Positions 32,855 through 44,018 of a DNA stretch of 64,000 nucleotides are shown piece by piece. This DNA comes from Coxiellaceae bacterium (lineage in GTDB: Bacteria > Pseudomonadota > Gammaproteobacteria > Comchoanobacterales > Comchoanobacteraceae). How positions within the stretch are numbered: the first letter of the stretch is position 1; every line of letters begins with the position of its first letter. Where the stretch lies: positions 124,001-188,000 of the forward strand of contig CACKTD010000001.1 in assembly GCA_902603055.1 (NCBI GenBank), given 5' to 3'. The position numbers were made by a program, and so were the translations under genes. Below the pieces are notes generated by a model. It ran no database searches, was not told where the DNA came from, and saw only the letters and a program-made list of their open reading frames with translations.

Positions 32855-35792
32855 TTTGTTCTAGGACCTGATTAATTCCTACATAAAGCTGTGTAAATAC
32901 AGTAATGATTGCGATGTTCATAATTGTCGTGCCAGAAACAATGTTTACAAGTGCATAAATACCAAAAGATAGAAAAGCTCCTGCAAACAATAGTATGGCT
33001 TGGATACAGATGGTTTCTTGAAGTTTCTGTATCATTTGGTTGCAATCTATCGCAGTAATGGAGTAATTGATCCAGCAGCAAACACCTACACATATAAATG
33101 CTAGTAAGCCGATACCAAAGCCTAATAGAAAATAGTCCATCATCATTAAGTTACCAATCGTTAATGTTATAGGTGTGTATTGAATCCAGAGGATTGAATT
33201 AAGAGCAATACTAAAGTTATAAATTTGAGAGATTGAATAACCAATTATTAGAACTGTCATATAAATTAACCCAGCAATGCCTATAAGGTGCCACAGTCGG
33301 CATCGATCTTGATAATTAAATATGGCCGCATGTGAACTAAATTTTATTTTATCGATAAAACATAATGGACCCTGTTCATTTTGGCACACTTGATTTAACC
33401 ACTCATCGTTCCCAATGATCTTACAAAAAAGTTTTGAAACGCTATAAATCGCCATCACAAATACTTCAAAGATCCTTAAAAAGATACGATTAGGGATATC
33501 ATGTGCAAATATTAAAATCAGTTTCACAAGTGATTTCTCAAAATTAACGGCAATATCGATGAAGTTTTCAATAGATGGGTTCGTAACAAGGCGTTTTGTA
33601 ACGAGTAATGGCCATAATAAGCACATAAGAAGAGAGGAGATAAAGCTTTTGTGCTCATTATCTCGATAAAAATCATAAATGATTAATGCAAACTTAAAAC
33701 TAAAAGTCATCACAGCTATGATCGCTACCGATCCCAGGTGACTATTAATTGCTGGGAAGTAAATCATGGTGTTGAAAATCAGGAGAAGAATAGAGCCATA
33801 CAGCAGCATATCGAGAGGGTATTTCTCAAAGTGGCGCATTGACCTGGCAAGGTAGCTATCATTGCCTCGATCATAGGTATTATAAACTATGATCACTAGG
33901 TTGCAGATCATAAGTGATGCTGCAAGTGCTAGTAAGAAGGTGGAAGTATTCGTGCTAAGGATAGCTTTTGCGACAATGAAACTAATATCGTGAATGATGA
34001 CGGGAATGTAGGAGTAGTAAAAAGAGCACATACCAATTATAAAACTAATAAATAGCGAGATCGTTAAAATAGGATGCTTCAATCCTGTCACGTAATAAAA
34101 GTTGTTCAGTTCAATGAATATCTGTTCCGCTTGCGCTAAAGGGTTTCTTTCAAATGCTTCGGACAAATCAAACTTATTCGGTATCCACATAGCCGCACCC
34201 ACCAATAGTAATATGGTAAAAAGACCGCCTGAGAAACTTGCAAAGAATGCAGGTAAACCCAGTAATGATGTAATTACAAGCGTGGCATCTCTTAATATGC
34301 CATAGTCCATATATAAAATGAAAAACATACTACCGATAAATACCAATGATGTCACAATAAGATCATACCACGTGTAATCATCATGCTGCGCAACCGATGT
34401 TGGTGCGGCACTACTTTGCCTTAGCTTGTTTACTAGTTGCTGAATAAATAGACCGCTCGCTACAATCAACATGGCTGCGAATGTGCTCGATACATTAAAT
34501 ATTGAGGATAATGCAGCAATTGATAGTTCAATGATTTGAAATTGATAGGCTCCCAAAATAAGAAGTACTAAGCCCACAAAAAAAGTAATGTTTAGGATTG
34601 GACGTTGTTTTAGGTATTGAAATAATTTCCAACAACGATTTGCATAGGGTTGCACAAGGATACGATAGTATTTAATACGAATAGGTTCTTGTTCAAGGTT
34701 TTCAATTTGTTCTGAGGGTGTGACTAGCTCAAGGGAATACAAAATAGCGTTATAGATACATAATCCCATGACAATGCTCAAAGAGCTTGCCAAATGAATC
34801 GAGATACTTGGAAAAAGACCAATAATGAAATAATTTACTGGATTAAATGGCGCAATAAGATTGATGAATATGAATAAGCATGTCAGCATCGTGAAGAAGC
34901 GTTTTAAGTAGCTAATAGTCATCCCAAATTGAGAGTTTGACATTTCTGGTTCTAATTGTATGGATGATGCAATCATTAATAGTGTTAAAAGTGTAGTGAC
35001 TGAGATAGCTGTCAAGGGTGCTGCAAGAAAAAGGTTGATCAACCAACCACTAACAGGAATGCTTTGTAAAAAAGGGATGGCCCAAGGCGCTGCAATCGCC
35101 AGGCAGATAACGAGCAATGTGATCATTTTTATTTGAATAAAGGGAACTTTATAGTTATACCATGGTGACAACGTAATTGGTTTTTTGGCAGGTTTTTCAT
35201 AATGAAAACTTTGTTCTACTGCAAAAGCGGTCTGATTTGAGATACTTTTGATGTGCCCTGATTGATGTAGCTCAGTAAGCGTAGATGTTTTGGGCATTGT
35301 ATAGTTAGGATGTTTGCTCACATCCTCATCAACAAATTTGATGCTTTCTTTTAAGAGTGCTTCTATATCAATTCTTAAATAATGGAAGTCGCGCAAATCA
35401 TAAGTAATGTTTGCATTGGTTTCTCTTAAAAGCTTGGAGACTGAAGACTGAAAGTGTATTTTAGAGGCATCATTGTTCATCTCTACTACACTTTCTCCCA
35501 ATTGTTCTAAGCGTTCTTGTAATGTGGATAAATGAAACAATGCAACTTTGTCTGCTGAGGAAAGTTCAGGTTTTTCAAAAATTCTAAGTTTATAGGTGCC
35601 AACACGCCAAATTAATTCATCAACAGTCTTGGAGTAGAGGTTTATTTGATCCAAGCTTTTGGTGGTTCTTACGAGTCCAATATGATGACGTGATCGAGGG
35701 TCTAATTGGCTCTTTAATAAAACGTCTCTAATTTGCCCATCTTGGGATTCCCTCAAGAAAAATGCATTGTATTCACATTGATGAACTTCCAT
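32697..35792 (-). CDS. Large polytopic membrane protein of unknown function
   Basis: I do not recognise this 1031-aa protein. Residues 1 to about 225 are soluble, with a helical, coiled-coil-like stretch (LSTLQERLEQLGESVVEMNND). From about residue 230 to 975 there are many hydrophobic segments (my rough count is 16-20), interrupted by charged loops of 30-60 residues, and then a polar tail of about 55 residues. There is no signal peptide, transporter motif or repeat I can name. It is transcribed divergently from gyrB. The tail lies entirely inside the mutT overlap. A lineage-specific membrane or secreted protein is possible. Confidence 0.6.
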   Translation of the reverse strand: MEVHQCEYNAFFLRESQDGQIRDVLLKSQLDPRSRHHIGLVRTTKSLDQINLYSKTVDELIWRVGTYKLRIFEKPELSSADKVALFHLSTLQERLEQLGESVVEMNNDASKIHFQSSVSKLLRETNANITYDLRDFHYLRIDIEALLKESIKFVDEDVSKHPNYTMPKTSTLTELHQSGHIKSISNQTAFAVEQSFHYEKPAKKPITLSPWYNYKVPFIQIKMITLLVICLAIAAPWAIPFLQSIPVSGWLINLFLAAPLTAISVTTLLTLLMIASSIQLEPEMSNSQFGMTISYLKRFFTMLTCLFIFINLIAPFNPVNYFIIGLFPSISIHLASSLSIVMGLCIYNAILYSLELVTPSEQIENLEQEPIRIKYYRILVQPYANRCWKLFQYLKQRPILNITFFVGLVLLILGAYQFQIIELSIAALSSIFNVSSTFAAMLIVASGLFIQQLVNKLRQSSAAPTSVAQHDDYTWYDLIVTSLVFIGSMFFILYMDYGILRDATLVITSLLGLPAFFASFSGGLFTILLLVGAAMWIPNKFDLSEAFERNPLAQAEQIFIELNNFYYVTGLKHPILTISLFISFIIGMCSFYYSYIPVIIHDISFIVAKAILSTNTSTFLLALAASLMICNLVIIVYNTYDRGNDSYLARSMRHFEKYPLDMLLYGSILLLIFNTMIYFPAINSHLGSVAIIAVMTFSFKFALIIYDFYRDNEHKSFISSLLMCLLWPLLVTKRLVTNPSIENFIDIAVNFEKSLVKLILIFAHDIPNRIFLRIFEVFVMAIYSVSKLFCKIIGNDEWLNQVCQNEQGPLCFIDKIKFSSHAAIFNYQDRCRLWHLIGIAGLIYMTVLIIGYSISQIYNFSIALNSILWIQYTPITLTIGNLMMMDYFLLGFGIGLLAFICVGVCCWINYSITAIDCNQMIQKLQETICIQAILLFAGAFLSFGIYALVNIVSGTTIMNIAIITVFTQLYVGINQVLEQISLTVKHFEAVHTTSDCKLSDTLANNDDALSPLELPMQHDYPRDPMAFHNNQ

Positions 35793-35836
35793 ATCTATGA
35801 ATTTTACACACTTTTTTTCTAATTAGCATTTTTTTC

Positions 35837-35866
35837 TTGAATACAATGTGCAATCAAACGTATCAT
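35837..35866 (+). promoter_or_regulatory. Putative gyrB promoter
   Basis: TTGAAT (35837-35842) and TATCAT (35861-35866) are separated by 18 bp and lie 25 bp upstream of the gyrB ATG, within the 98-bp gap between the divergent 1031-aa gene and gyrB. Confidence 0.45.
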
Positions 35867-35878
35867 AGGACAAACTAA

Positions 35879-38308
<2,430 letters not shown>

Positions 38309-38312
<4 letters not shown>

Positions 38313-38827
38313 TAAGATTGGGCTAGCTCTACGTAATGGATAGCACTAGTATTTAAGTACTTTTTTTCTGCAGTTGTAAGTTCGCGAACTTTTTTGAATG
38401 GGCTACCTGTGTATAAATAACCAGACTCAAGTCGTTTTCCGGGTGGTACTAATGTATTTGCACCAATAATCACTTGGCTTTCCACGAAAGCTCCATCCAT
38501 TATAATGCTCCCCATGCCAACTAACACTAAATCTGAAATAGTACATGCATGTAAAATAACACCATGGCCGATAGTGACTTGTTGACCAATGGTTGTTGCA
38601 ATACCGGTTGGTGGTGATAATGCGGTAGATGCACAATGAATGATGGTGCCATCTTGGATATTTGTTTTTGCGCCAATCGTTATCTGTTGTACATCCCCTC
38701 TAAGTACTGCATTTGGCCAGATTGAGCATTCGGATTCAATAATGCACTGTCCAATAATGGTTGCTGCCTCATCAATGTAAGCGTCTATTGCAATTTGTGG
38801 TGTATGGTTTAAGTGTGCTCTAATCAT
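38309..38827 (-). CDS. Gamma-carbonic anhydrase family protein (YrdA-like)
   Basis: Left-handed beta-helix hexapeptide-repeat protein of 172 aa. Repeats run through most of the chain ([25 protein letters not shown]...). Candidate zinc histidines lie in DGTIIH and in [10 protein letters not shown], the gamma-CA arrangement. Enzymatic activity of YrdA-type proteins is generally unproven. Its stop overlaps that of gyrB by 4 bp. The ATG start is clear. Confidence 0.88.
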
Positions 38828-38879
38828 TTTTTCATTGTAATCAATTTATATTAAGACTGCATCATGGTATCTTAAGGTT

Positions 38880-39545
38880 ATGTCACAAGATCATGAAAAA
38901 ATTCAAGTCGCAAAGGCGGCATTACACTATATTGATCCTAATACAATATTAGGATTAGGTGCTGGCTCTACAGTCACTTGCTTATTAAATGAGATTGAAA
39001 AAGCAGGAATTGAACTGAAAGGAGTTGTTACAGCCTGTAGTGCAATTGCAGAGCAAGCAGATCGCCTGCGTTTTAATGTAATGAGCATTAATGAGGTGAG
39101 TGACCTTAATGTGTATATTGATGGTGCTGATGAGGTTAATCGTTCGCTATTATGCCTTAAAGGTGGCGGTGGGGCACAAACACTGGAAAAGGTAATGGCA
39201 CGTATGTCTAAAGAGTTTATTTGCATTGTAGACCAAACAAAGTTAGTGAAATTAATGGGGAAAAATATCCCCGTATCAATTGAGGTGATTAATTCAAGTA
39301 GAAGCTTTGTTGCGCGTGAATGTAGAAAGCTGAATGGTCGACCCGTATATCGGTCAAATTTTAAAACAGATCATGGCAATGATATCATTGATGTGTATGA
39401 TTTTGATTTAAGCCAGCCAATAAAGCTTGAAGAGACATTGAATCAAATTCCTGGTGTGGTTGGTCATGGCCTATTTGCACTTGATCGTCCAAACTTGCTA
39501 CTGGTTGCAAGTAATGGTCAGATAGAGAAAATCAAAGCTAAATAG
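38880..39545 (+). CDS. rpiA: Ribose-5-phosphate isomerase A
   Basis: Interconverts ribose-5-phosphate and ribulose-5-phosphate in the pentose phosphate pathway. Signatures are LGLGAGSTV, YIDGADEV (catalytic Asp region) and LKGGGGAQTLEKVMA, then KLVKLMGKNIPV. Length 221 aa is typical. It overlaps the convergent cyclo-ligase gene by 8 bp. The order rpiA, cyclo-ligase, 6S RNA, pepP, ubiH, ubiI mirrors enterobacterial synteny. Confidence 0.95.
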   Translation: MSQDHEKIQVAKAALHYIDPNTILGLGAGSTVTCLLNEIEKAGIELKGVVTACSAIAEQADRLRFNVMSINEVSDLNVYIDGADEVNRSLLCLKGGGGAQTLEKVMARMSKEFICIVDQTKLVKLMGKNIPVSIEVINSSRSFVARECRKLNGRPVYRSNFKTDHGNDIIDVYDFDLSQPIKLEETLNQIPGVVGHGLFALDRPNLLLVASNGQIEKIKAK

Positions 39546-40023
39546 TTAGTTTTTTCCAGGTATTATTAAATACGAAAAGCGTTTTAATAAATAAATCATG
39601 TGGGTCACAAATTGCTTCACTGATAAACTGGTTTTGATTAATAAAGCTTAATGTGGGTTTATCTGCCGGTATGCTTCGATCATAAAAGCCACCGCCACGT
39701 CCTAAACGTTGGTAATTGGCATCTACACCTATACAAGGTACGATGACAGTATCAATATCATTAATTGAGAATATTGTTTTGCATTCAGGCACAAAGCATC
39801 CATTTTCGAAAATCATTTTTGTATCAGGTGTCCATTTAATAAAGCTAAGTACTTTTGTAGTCAATGGTTTTGGGATGAAAATAGACTTGCGATGATCATT
39901 ATGAAGTATGTGGAGAAGATTGGTAATATCTACTTCTGGTTTTAATGGCCAATACGCACTAATGGATTGGGAATTATCAAAAATACCAGTAGTTATTATA
40001 TTGGTAGCATCTTCAACTGACAA
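39538..40023 (-). CDS. fthC: 5-formyltetrahydrofolate cyclo-ligase (YgfA)
   Basis: ATP-dependent conversion of 5-formyl-THF to 5,10-methenyl-THF. The family signature is RLGRGGGFYDRS, preceded by VIVPCIGVDANYQ. The listed TTG start at 40023 gives 161 aa and lacks the first 17-20 residues of the family. The frame is open back to a stop at 40075-40077 with a plausible N-terminus (QHIEKKILQQSKDTVI) but no ATG/GTG/TTG there, so a rare start such as ATC at 40065 may be used. It lies directly downstream of the 6S RNA gene, as ygfA does in E. coli. Confidence 0.83.
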   Translation of the reverse strand: MSVEDATNIITTGIFDNSQSISAYWPLKPEVDITNLLHILHNDHRKSIFIPKPLTTKVLSFIKWTPDTKMIFENGCFVPECKTIFSINDIDTVIVPCIGVDANYQRLGRGGGFYDRSIPADKPTLSFINQNQFISEAICDPHDLFIKTLFVFNNTWKKLTI

Positions 40024-40081
40024 AATAACAGTGTCTTTGGACTGTTGAAGTATTTTTTTTTCGATATGTTGCTTTTAAAGA

Positions 40082-40256
40082 GCTCGTAGGGTGCATTTAA
40101 ATCGACTCATGAATTTGAGTTTTTTCAAGTGGGGTGCAACAAGTTTGCATCAGGCTCCTTAACGGTTAAATTAAGTATGTCAACAGCTCTACAAAGTAGA
40201 CGCCCCATACTGATGAGTGTTGATTCAGAGTGTGCATTAAATGAACCCTCACAAGC
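40082..40256 (-). ncRNA. ssrS: 6S RNA
   Basis: Global regulator that binds the sigma-70 RNA polymerase holoenzyme in stationary phase. The minus strand contains a transcript-sized unit of about 175 nt with long closing arms: GCTTGTGAGGGTTCATTTA (from 40256 down to 40238) pairs with TAAATGCACCCTACGAGC (40099-40082) with one bulge. A TATAAT box lies six bases upstream. Position immediately upstream of the cyclo-ligase gene on the same strand is the conserved 6S location in gammaproteobacteria. I identify it from position, size and closing stem; the large central bulge was not folded computationally. Confidence 0.8.
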
Positions 40257-40262
40257 ATTATT

Positions 40263-40268
40263 ATTATA
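40263..40268 (-). promoter_or_regulatory. -10 box of the 6S RNA promoter
   Basis: A perfect TATAAT on the minus strand, six bases upstream of the G at 40256 that starts the closing stem. No good -35 element lies 17 bp away; a TTGACA at 40284-40279 is only 10 bp from the box. Confidence 0.6.
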
Positions 40269-40334
40269 TCTCTTGTAATGTCAAAATGGAAGTAAAGTGG
40301 ACGATTTCACCTAAAAGGGTTAAAATATATAGTA

Positions 40335-41624
40335 ATGGAGAATATTTTTAAAAAGCGTATAGATGCCTTTGCCCAAAAAGCCTTACCTAACTCAGTATTA
40401 GTTTTACAAGGTGCTAAGCGTGTGATGAGAAATCATGATGTAGAATACCCTTTTTATCAGAATAGTCATTTTTATTATTTGACAGGTTGGGATGCTCCCG
40501 ACGCTTATCTCATCGTGCAAATTGATTCTAAAGGTTGTGCATGCTCCCAACTATTTGTTGAGCCTAATAATCCTGAAGCGGAGTCTTGGCAGGGAAAACG
40601 ACTTTCACCTCAAGAAATACTCGCTATGGGTGTTTTTGATTCAGCATTTCCAAACACAACATTCAATGAAAAGTTAAAGCAAGCAATATCAGATGCACAC
40701 CATGTGTATTATCCATTTGTTGATTTGAATCAAACCGTTGACTTAATCAATGCCACAACACGTCTATTAGCTGCTGGTCGTGTGAGAAAAAATAACCCAG
40801 ATCATATTGATGCTAATATACTTTTGGGTTTAATGCGTTTATATAAATCAGAGCATGAAATTGCATTGATGCAACAAGCAGCAGATATTAGTTCTAAAGC
40901 GCATATTAGCGTGATGCAAATGGCAAAACAGGGCCTTTACGAATACCAGTTAGCAGCACAATTTAAGCATTATTGTGAGTTCAATGGTTGCCAACACTTA
41001 GCATACGATTCGATCGTCGCTTCTGGAAAGAATGCATGTGTATTGCATTATGTGACCTGTCAGGATCAAATCCATTCAGATGATCTAGTGTTAATTGATG
41101 CTGGGGGTGCTTATAAAGGTTATGCCAGTGATATTACTCGAACATTCCCTGTTTCAGGAAAATTTAATGGTGCGCAAAGTGATATTTACACGTGTGTTTT
41201 GAATACACAGAAAGCAGTAATTGATGCCATAAAGCCAGGGGTGTTAATACATGAATTACAGGCATTAGCTCAAAAAAAATTATTTGATGGTTTAGTTGAT
41301 TTGCAAATTCTTAAACGAAATGATTTTAAACAAATTACAAACTACTATTTTCATGGTGTCAGTCATTGGCTAGGGTTGGATGTACACGATCAATGCCCAT
41401 ATCTTGATGAGCATAAAAAGCCTATTAAGTTAGCACCAGGTATGGTCATAACGGTTGAACCAGGCCTATATTTTGGTCGGCAGTTAGAAACAATTCCTCA
41501 CGACTATCATAATATTGGAATTCGGATTGAGGATGATGTATTAATTACTGATAAAGGGAGCACGGTGCTTTCAAAAGCATGCCCTAAGGAGTTAGACGAA
41601 ATTGAAGGGATTATGGCAATATGA
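40335..41624 (+). CDS. pepP: Xaa-Pro aminopeptidase (PepP)
   Basis: Dimetal M24-family peptidase that removes N-terminal residues before proline. The N-terminal creatinase-like domain includes FYYLTGWDAPDAYL. The catalytic pita-bread domain carries the metal ligands in LIDAGGAYKGYASDITRTF, FHGVSHWLGLDVHD and TVEPGLYF, with IGIRIEDDVLIT. Length 429 aa is standard. The stop overlaps ubiH by 4 bp. zapA and ygfB, usually upstream of pepP, are absent. Confidence 0.95.
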   Translation: MENIFKKRIDAFAQKALPNSVLVLQGAKRVMRNHDVEYPFYQNSHFYYLTGWDAPDAYLIVQIDSKGCACSQLFVEPNNPEAESWQGKRLSPQEILAMGVFDSAFPNTTFNEKLKQAISDAHHVYYPFVDLNQTVDLINATTRLLAAGRVRKNNPDHIDANILLGLMRLYKSEHEIALMQQAADISSKAHISVMQMAKQGLYEYQLAAQFKHYCEFNGCQHLAYDSIVASGKNACVLHYVTCQDQIHSDDLVLIDAGGAYKGYASDITRTFPVSGKFNGAQSDIYTCVLNTQKAVIDAIKPGVLIHELQALAQKKLFDGLVDLQILKRNDFKQITNYYFHGVSHWLGLDVHDQCPYLDEHKKPIKLAPGMVITVEPGLYFGRQLETIPHDYHNIGIRIEDDVLITDKGSTVLSKACPKELDEIEGIMAI

Positions 41625-42847
41625 GTGATTTAATAGTCGTAGGAGGTGGCTTTCCTGGTTTAGTAACTGCGCTAGCTGCAGCTAATCAAAACCTTAAAGT
41701 AACTCTTTTTGATGCCAAAAAGAGTTTAATGGATAGTCAAAACCACTCGTTTAAACCCATTGTACTCAATGCATCAAGTTGGCGTATGCTTGAAACACTT
41801 GGTGTTACACAACAATTGGCTGAAAATGCGTATGGTTTACCAAAGATGCGCGTTATCAGACAAAGCTGGGCTCAATTTGTGTTTTCTGCAGATGGATCCC
41901 GATTTGATTATTTAGGGTTTGTTGTCTTAGGTGCTTTGTTGCAAAATCATTTAGCGGAAATGGTCTTAAAAAATAAAAATATTAATTGTGTTTTAGGACA
42001 TAAGCCTACTGAAATAACATTGGAGCCAAAACCACGTGTTGTGGTTAACAAAAAAAAATATTCTGCTGATTTAATCATAGCGGCAGATGGAGGCCGCTCA
42101 TGGTGTCGTCAACAACTGAAAATGCCGTTTGATTTTAAAGACTGGCATAAAAAAGCGATTATTATTACTGCAACGTTATCTAAAAGACAATCTGATGCTG
42201 TACTACGTTTTTTATCCTTTGGAACTATTGCATGTATTCCTACTAAAGATAATCAGTATCAGATTATATTAACAGCAGATGCAGATCATCCAATTTTTGA
42301 TCACGATATAGAGTTTGTACATGCTCAAATTAAAACTTATTTAGAGGGCGTTGTTGATGTTGAAGAAATGTCAACTAAGCCTGCTATATTTCCACTATCC
42401 GAGGGTGTTGCCCCTAAAGTCGCGATTCCAGGTTGTATTTTAATTGGGGATTCTGGCTTTATGATACCACCTGTTGGAGCACAGGGTTTAAATTTGGCAT
42501 TCTATGATATTGCTGTCTTAATTGATACAATTTGTGAGGCAAAACATGCAAATAAAAAGATATCCTCTTTAGACTTTGCTAATCGGTTTAATGCGGTTGT
42601 CATGCCACATCATCAAACATTATTAACACGTGTTACTCAGCTTGTGCAGTTATTTCAATTACAAAATCCAATATTGCAATTTATGCATGGCTTTGGATTA
42701 GCTGCATTTGATAAGGTATTACCTGTGAAAAAAATGATTGCTGAGTTTGGTATGGGTATCCGTTACCCTGTACCTAGTTTATTACGTGGTCGAGTACCTG
42801 ATATTTTCCCTAGGGTTGAGAAAGATGGACAAAAAGAAACAACTTGA
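41621..42847 (+). CDS. ubiH: UbiH/UbiF-family FAD monooxygenase
   Basis: Flavin-dependent hydroxylase of ubiquinone synthesis. It has the N-terminal GGGFPGLVTALAAA dinucleotide fold, ADLIIAADGGRSWCR (DG motif) and ILIGDSGFMIPPVGAQGLNLAFYD (the GD motif, where the family usually has GDAAH). The pepP-ubiH-ubiI order supports UbiH (C4 hydroxylation), but specificity cannot be read from sequence alone. Length 408 aa is normal. It overlaps both neighbours. Confidence 0.85.
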   Translation: MSDLIVVGGGFPGLVTALAAANQNLKVTLFDAKKSLMDSQNHSFKPIVLNASSWRMLETLGVTQQLAENAYGLPKMRVIRQSWAQFVFSADGSRFDYLGFVVLGALLQNHLAEMVLKNKNINCVLGHKPTEITLEPKPRVVVNKKKYSADLIIAADGGRSWCRQQLKMPFDFKDWHKKAIIITATLSKRQSDAVLRFLSFGTIACIPTKDNQYQIILTADADHPIFDHDIEFVHAQIKTYLEGVVDVEEMSTKPAIFPLSEGVAPKVAIPGCILIGDSGFMIPPVGAQGLNLAFYDIAVLIDTICEAKHANKKISSLDFANRFNAVVMPHHQTLLTRVTQLVQLFQLQNPILQFMHGFGLAAFDKVLPVKKMIAEFGMGIRYPVPSLLRGRVPDIFPRVEKDGQKETT

Positions 42848-44018
42848 ATATGACGTCGTCGTCATTGGTGCTGGTATAGTTGGCCTTACTACCGCTTTGT
42901 CGTTACATCAAAAGGGTCATGCAGTTGCTGTGATCTCAAATCAAACTTTGAAGAAACAAGTGTCCAGTGATAAGGACCCAATTGTTTGTGCTATTAACCG
43001 ACCAAGCGAAAATCTACTAAAGTCCTTGGATATTTGGGATAAGCTGCCAAAAAGTGATTATGATCATGTATTGATTTGGGAAAGCTTTCATCGAGAAGAT
43101 ATTTTATTTTCAGGCAGTGAATGTGCTGAGCCTAATTTAGGCCATATAATTGCTAATAAAGCTATATTTAATGCCATGGTTGATCAAGTGAAAGCACTAA
43201 AAATACCAGTGTTTGATAAACAAGAGACTACTATGTTGAGTGTAGGAGATCCTTGTCATGAGGTTGTCACTCAAACAATGAAAATAAAAGCAAAATTATT
43301 AGTTGCTGCTGATGGGGCTAATTCATGGGTTCGCTCTCAAATAGGGATTGATTGTAAACAACATGAATACAATCAAACTGCATTAGTTGGTCTTGTAAAG
43401 CATCAAAGCCCACATTTTAAAACAGCAAGGCAGCGTTTCCTACCAGGGGGGCCAATCGCTTTGTTGCCTCTTCAAGATGATTTTCATAGTGCGATGGTGT
43501 GGAGCCTACCAACTGAACAAGCTCATGAGCTCCAAGAGCTATCAAAACAGCATTTCTCAACACAATTAGCAAAGTACTGGCATCATCGATTAGGATCATT
43601 GAGTTTGCAAAGCAAGCTGAATGCACAAAAGTTGGTTGCACTACATGCAAATGAATATGGTCAAAGAGGGGTTATACTCATCGGTGATGCAGCACACGTG
43701 ATTCATCCATTAGCGGGTCAAGGTCTGAATATTGGTTTTAAAGATATCATTCAATTGTCAGAATTAAGTGAGCAATATCCCCTGAATTCATCTTCATTAC
43801 TAAGTGAATATACTCGACGTCGACGATTGGATAATGAATTAACATTAAAGATGATGGATTTCTTTTTAGCATTATTTAAAAATGAGCACCCTCTAAGTGT
43901 TAAATTTAGATCACTTGGTATGCGTGCTTTGGATGGGATGACGCCTGTTAAAAAAGAATTATCTTTATTAGCACTGGGTTATCGCCCAAATATTCCGCTT
44001 ATTGATAGGTTGTTATAA
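42825..44018 (+). CDS. ubiI: UbiI/UbiF-family FAD monooxygenase
   Basis: Second flavin hydroxylase of the ubiquinone pathway. It shows VVVIGAGIVGLTTALSL, LLVAADGANSWVRSQ and VILIGDAAHVIHPLAGQGLNIGFKD, all textbook. I start it at the ATG at 42825 (MDKKKQLEYD, 397 aa); an upstream ATG at 42738 would add 29 residues that lie inside ubiH. By position after ubiH it corresponds to ubiI (visC), but ubiF or coq7-replacing activity is possible. The stop overlaps the hemB start codon by one base. Confidence 0.88.
   Translation: MDKKKQLEYDVVVIGAGIVGLTTALSLHQKGHAVAVISNQTLKKQVSSDKDPIVCAINRPSENLLKSLDIWDKLPKSDYDHVLIWESFHREDILFSGSECAEPNLGHIIANKAIFNAMVDQVKALKIPVFDKQETTMLSVGDPCHEVVTQTMKIKAKLLVAADGANSWVRSQIGIDCKQHEYNQTALVGLVKHQSPHFKTARQRFLPGGPIALLPLQDDFHSAMVWSLPTEQAHELQELSKQHFSTQLAKYWHHRLGSLSLQSKLNAQKLVALHANEYGQRGVILIGDAAHVIHPLAGQGLNIGFKDIIQLSELSEQYPLNSSSLLSEYTRRRRLDNELTLKMMDFFLALFKNEHPLSVKFRSLGMRALDGMTPVKKELSLLALGYRPNIPLIDRLL

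Noticed and set aside
40279-40284. TTGACA on the minus strand as -35 of the 6S promoter
   Set aside because: Only 10 bp from the TATAAT; a 16-bp-spaced AATAAT alternative would start transcription inside the closing stem. The -35 element remains unidentified.
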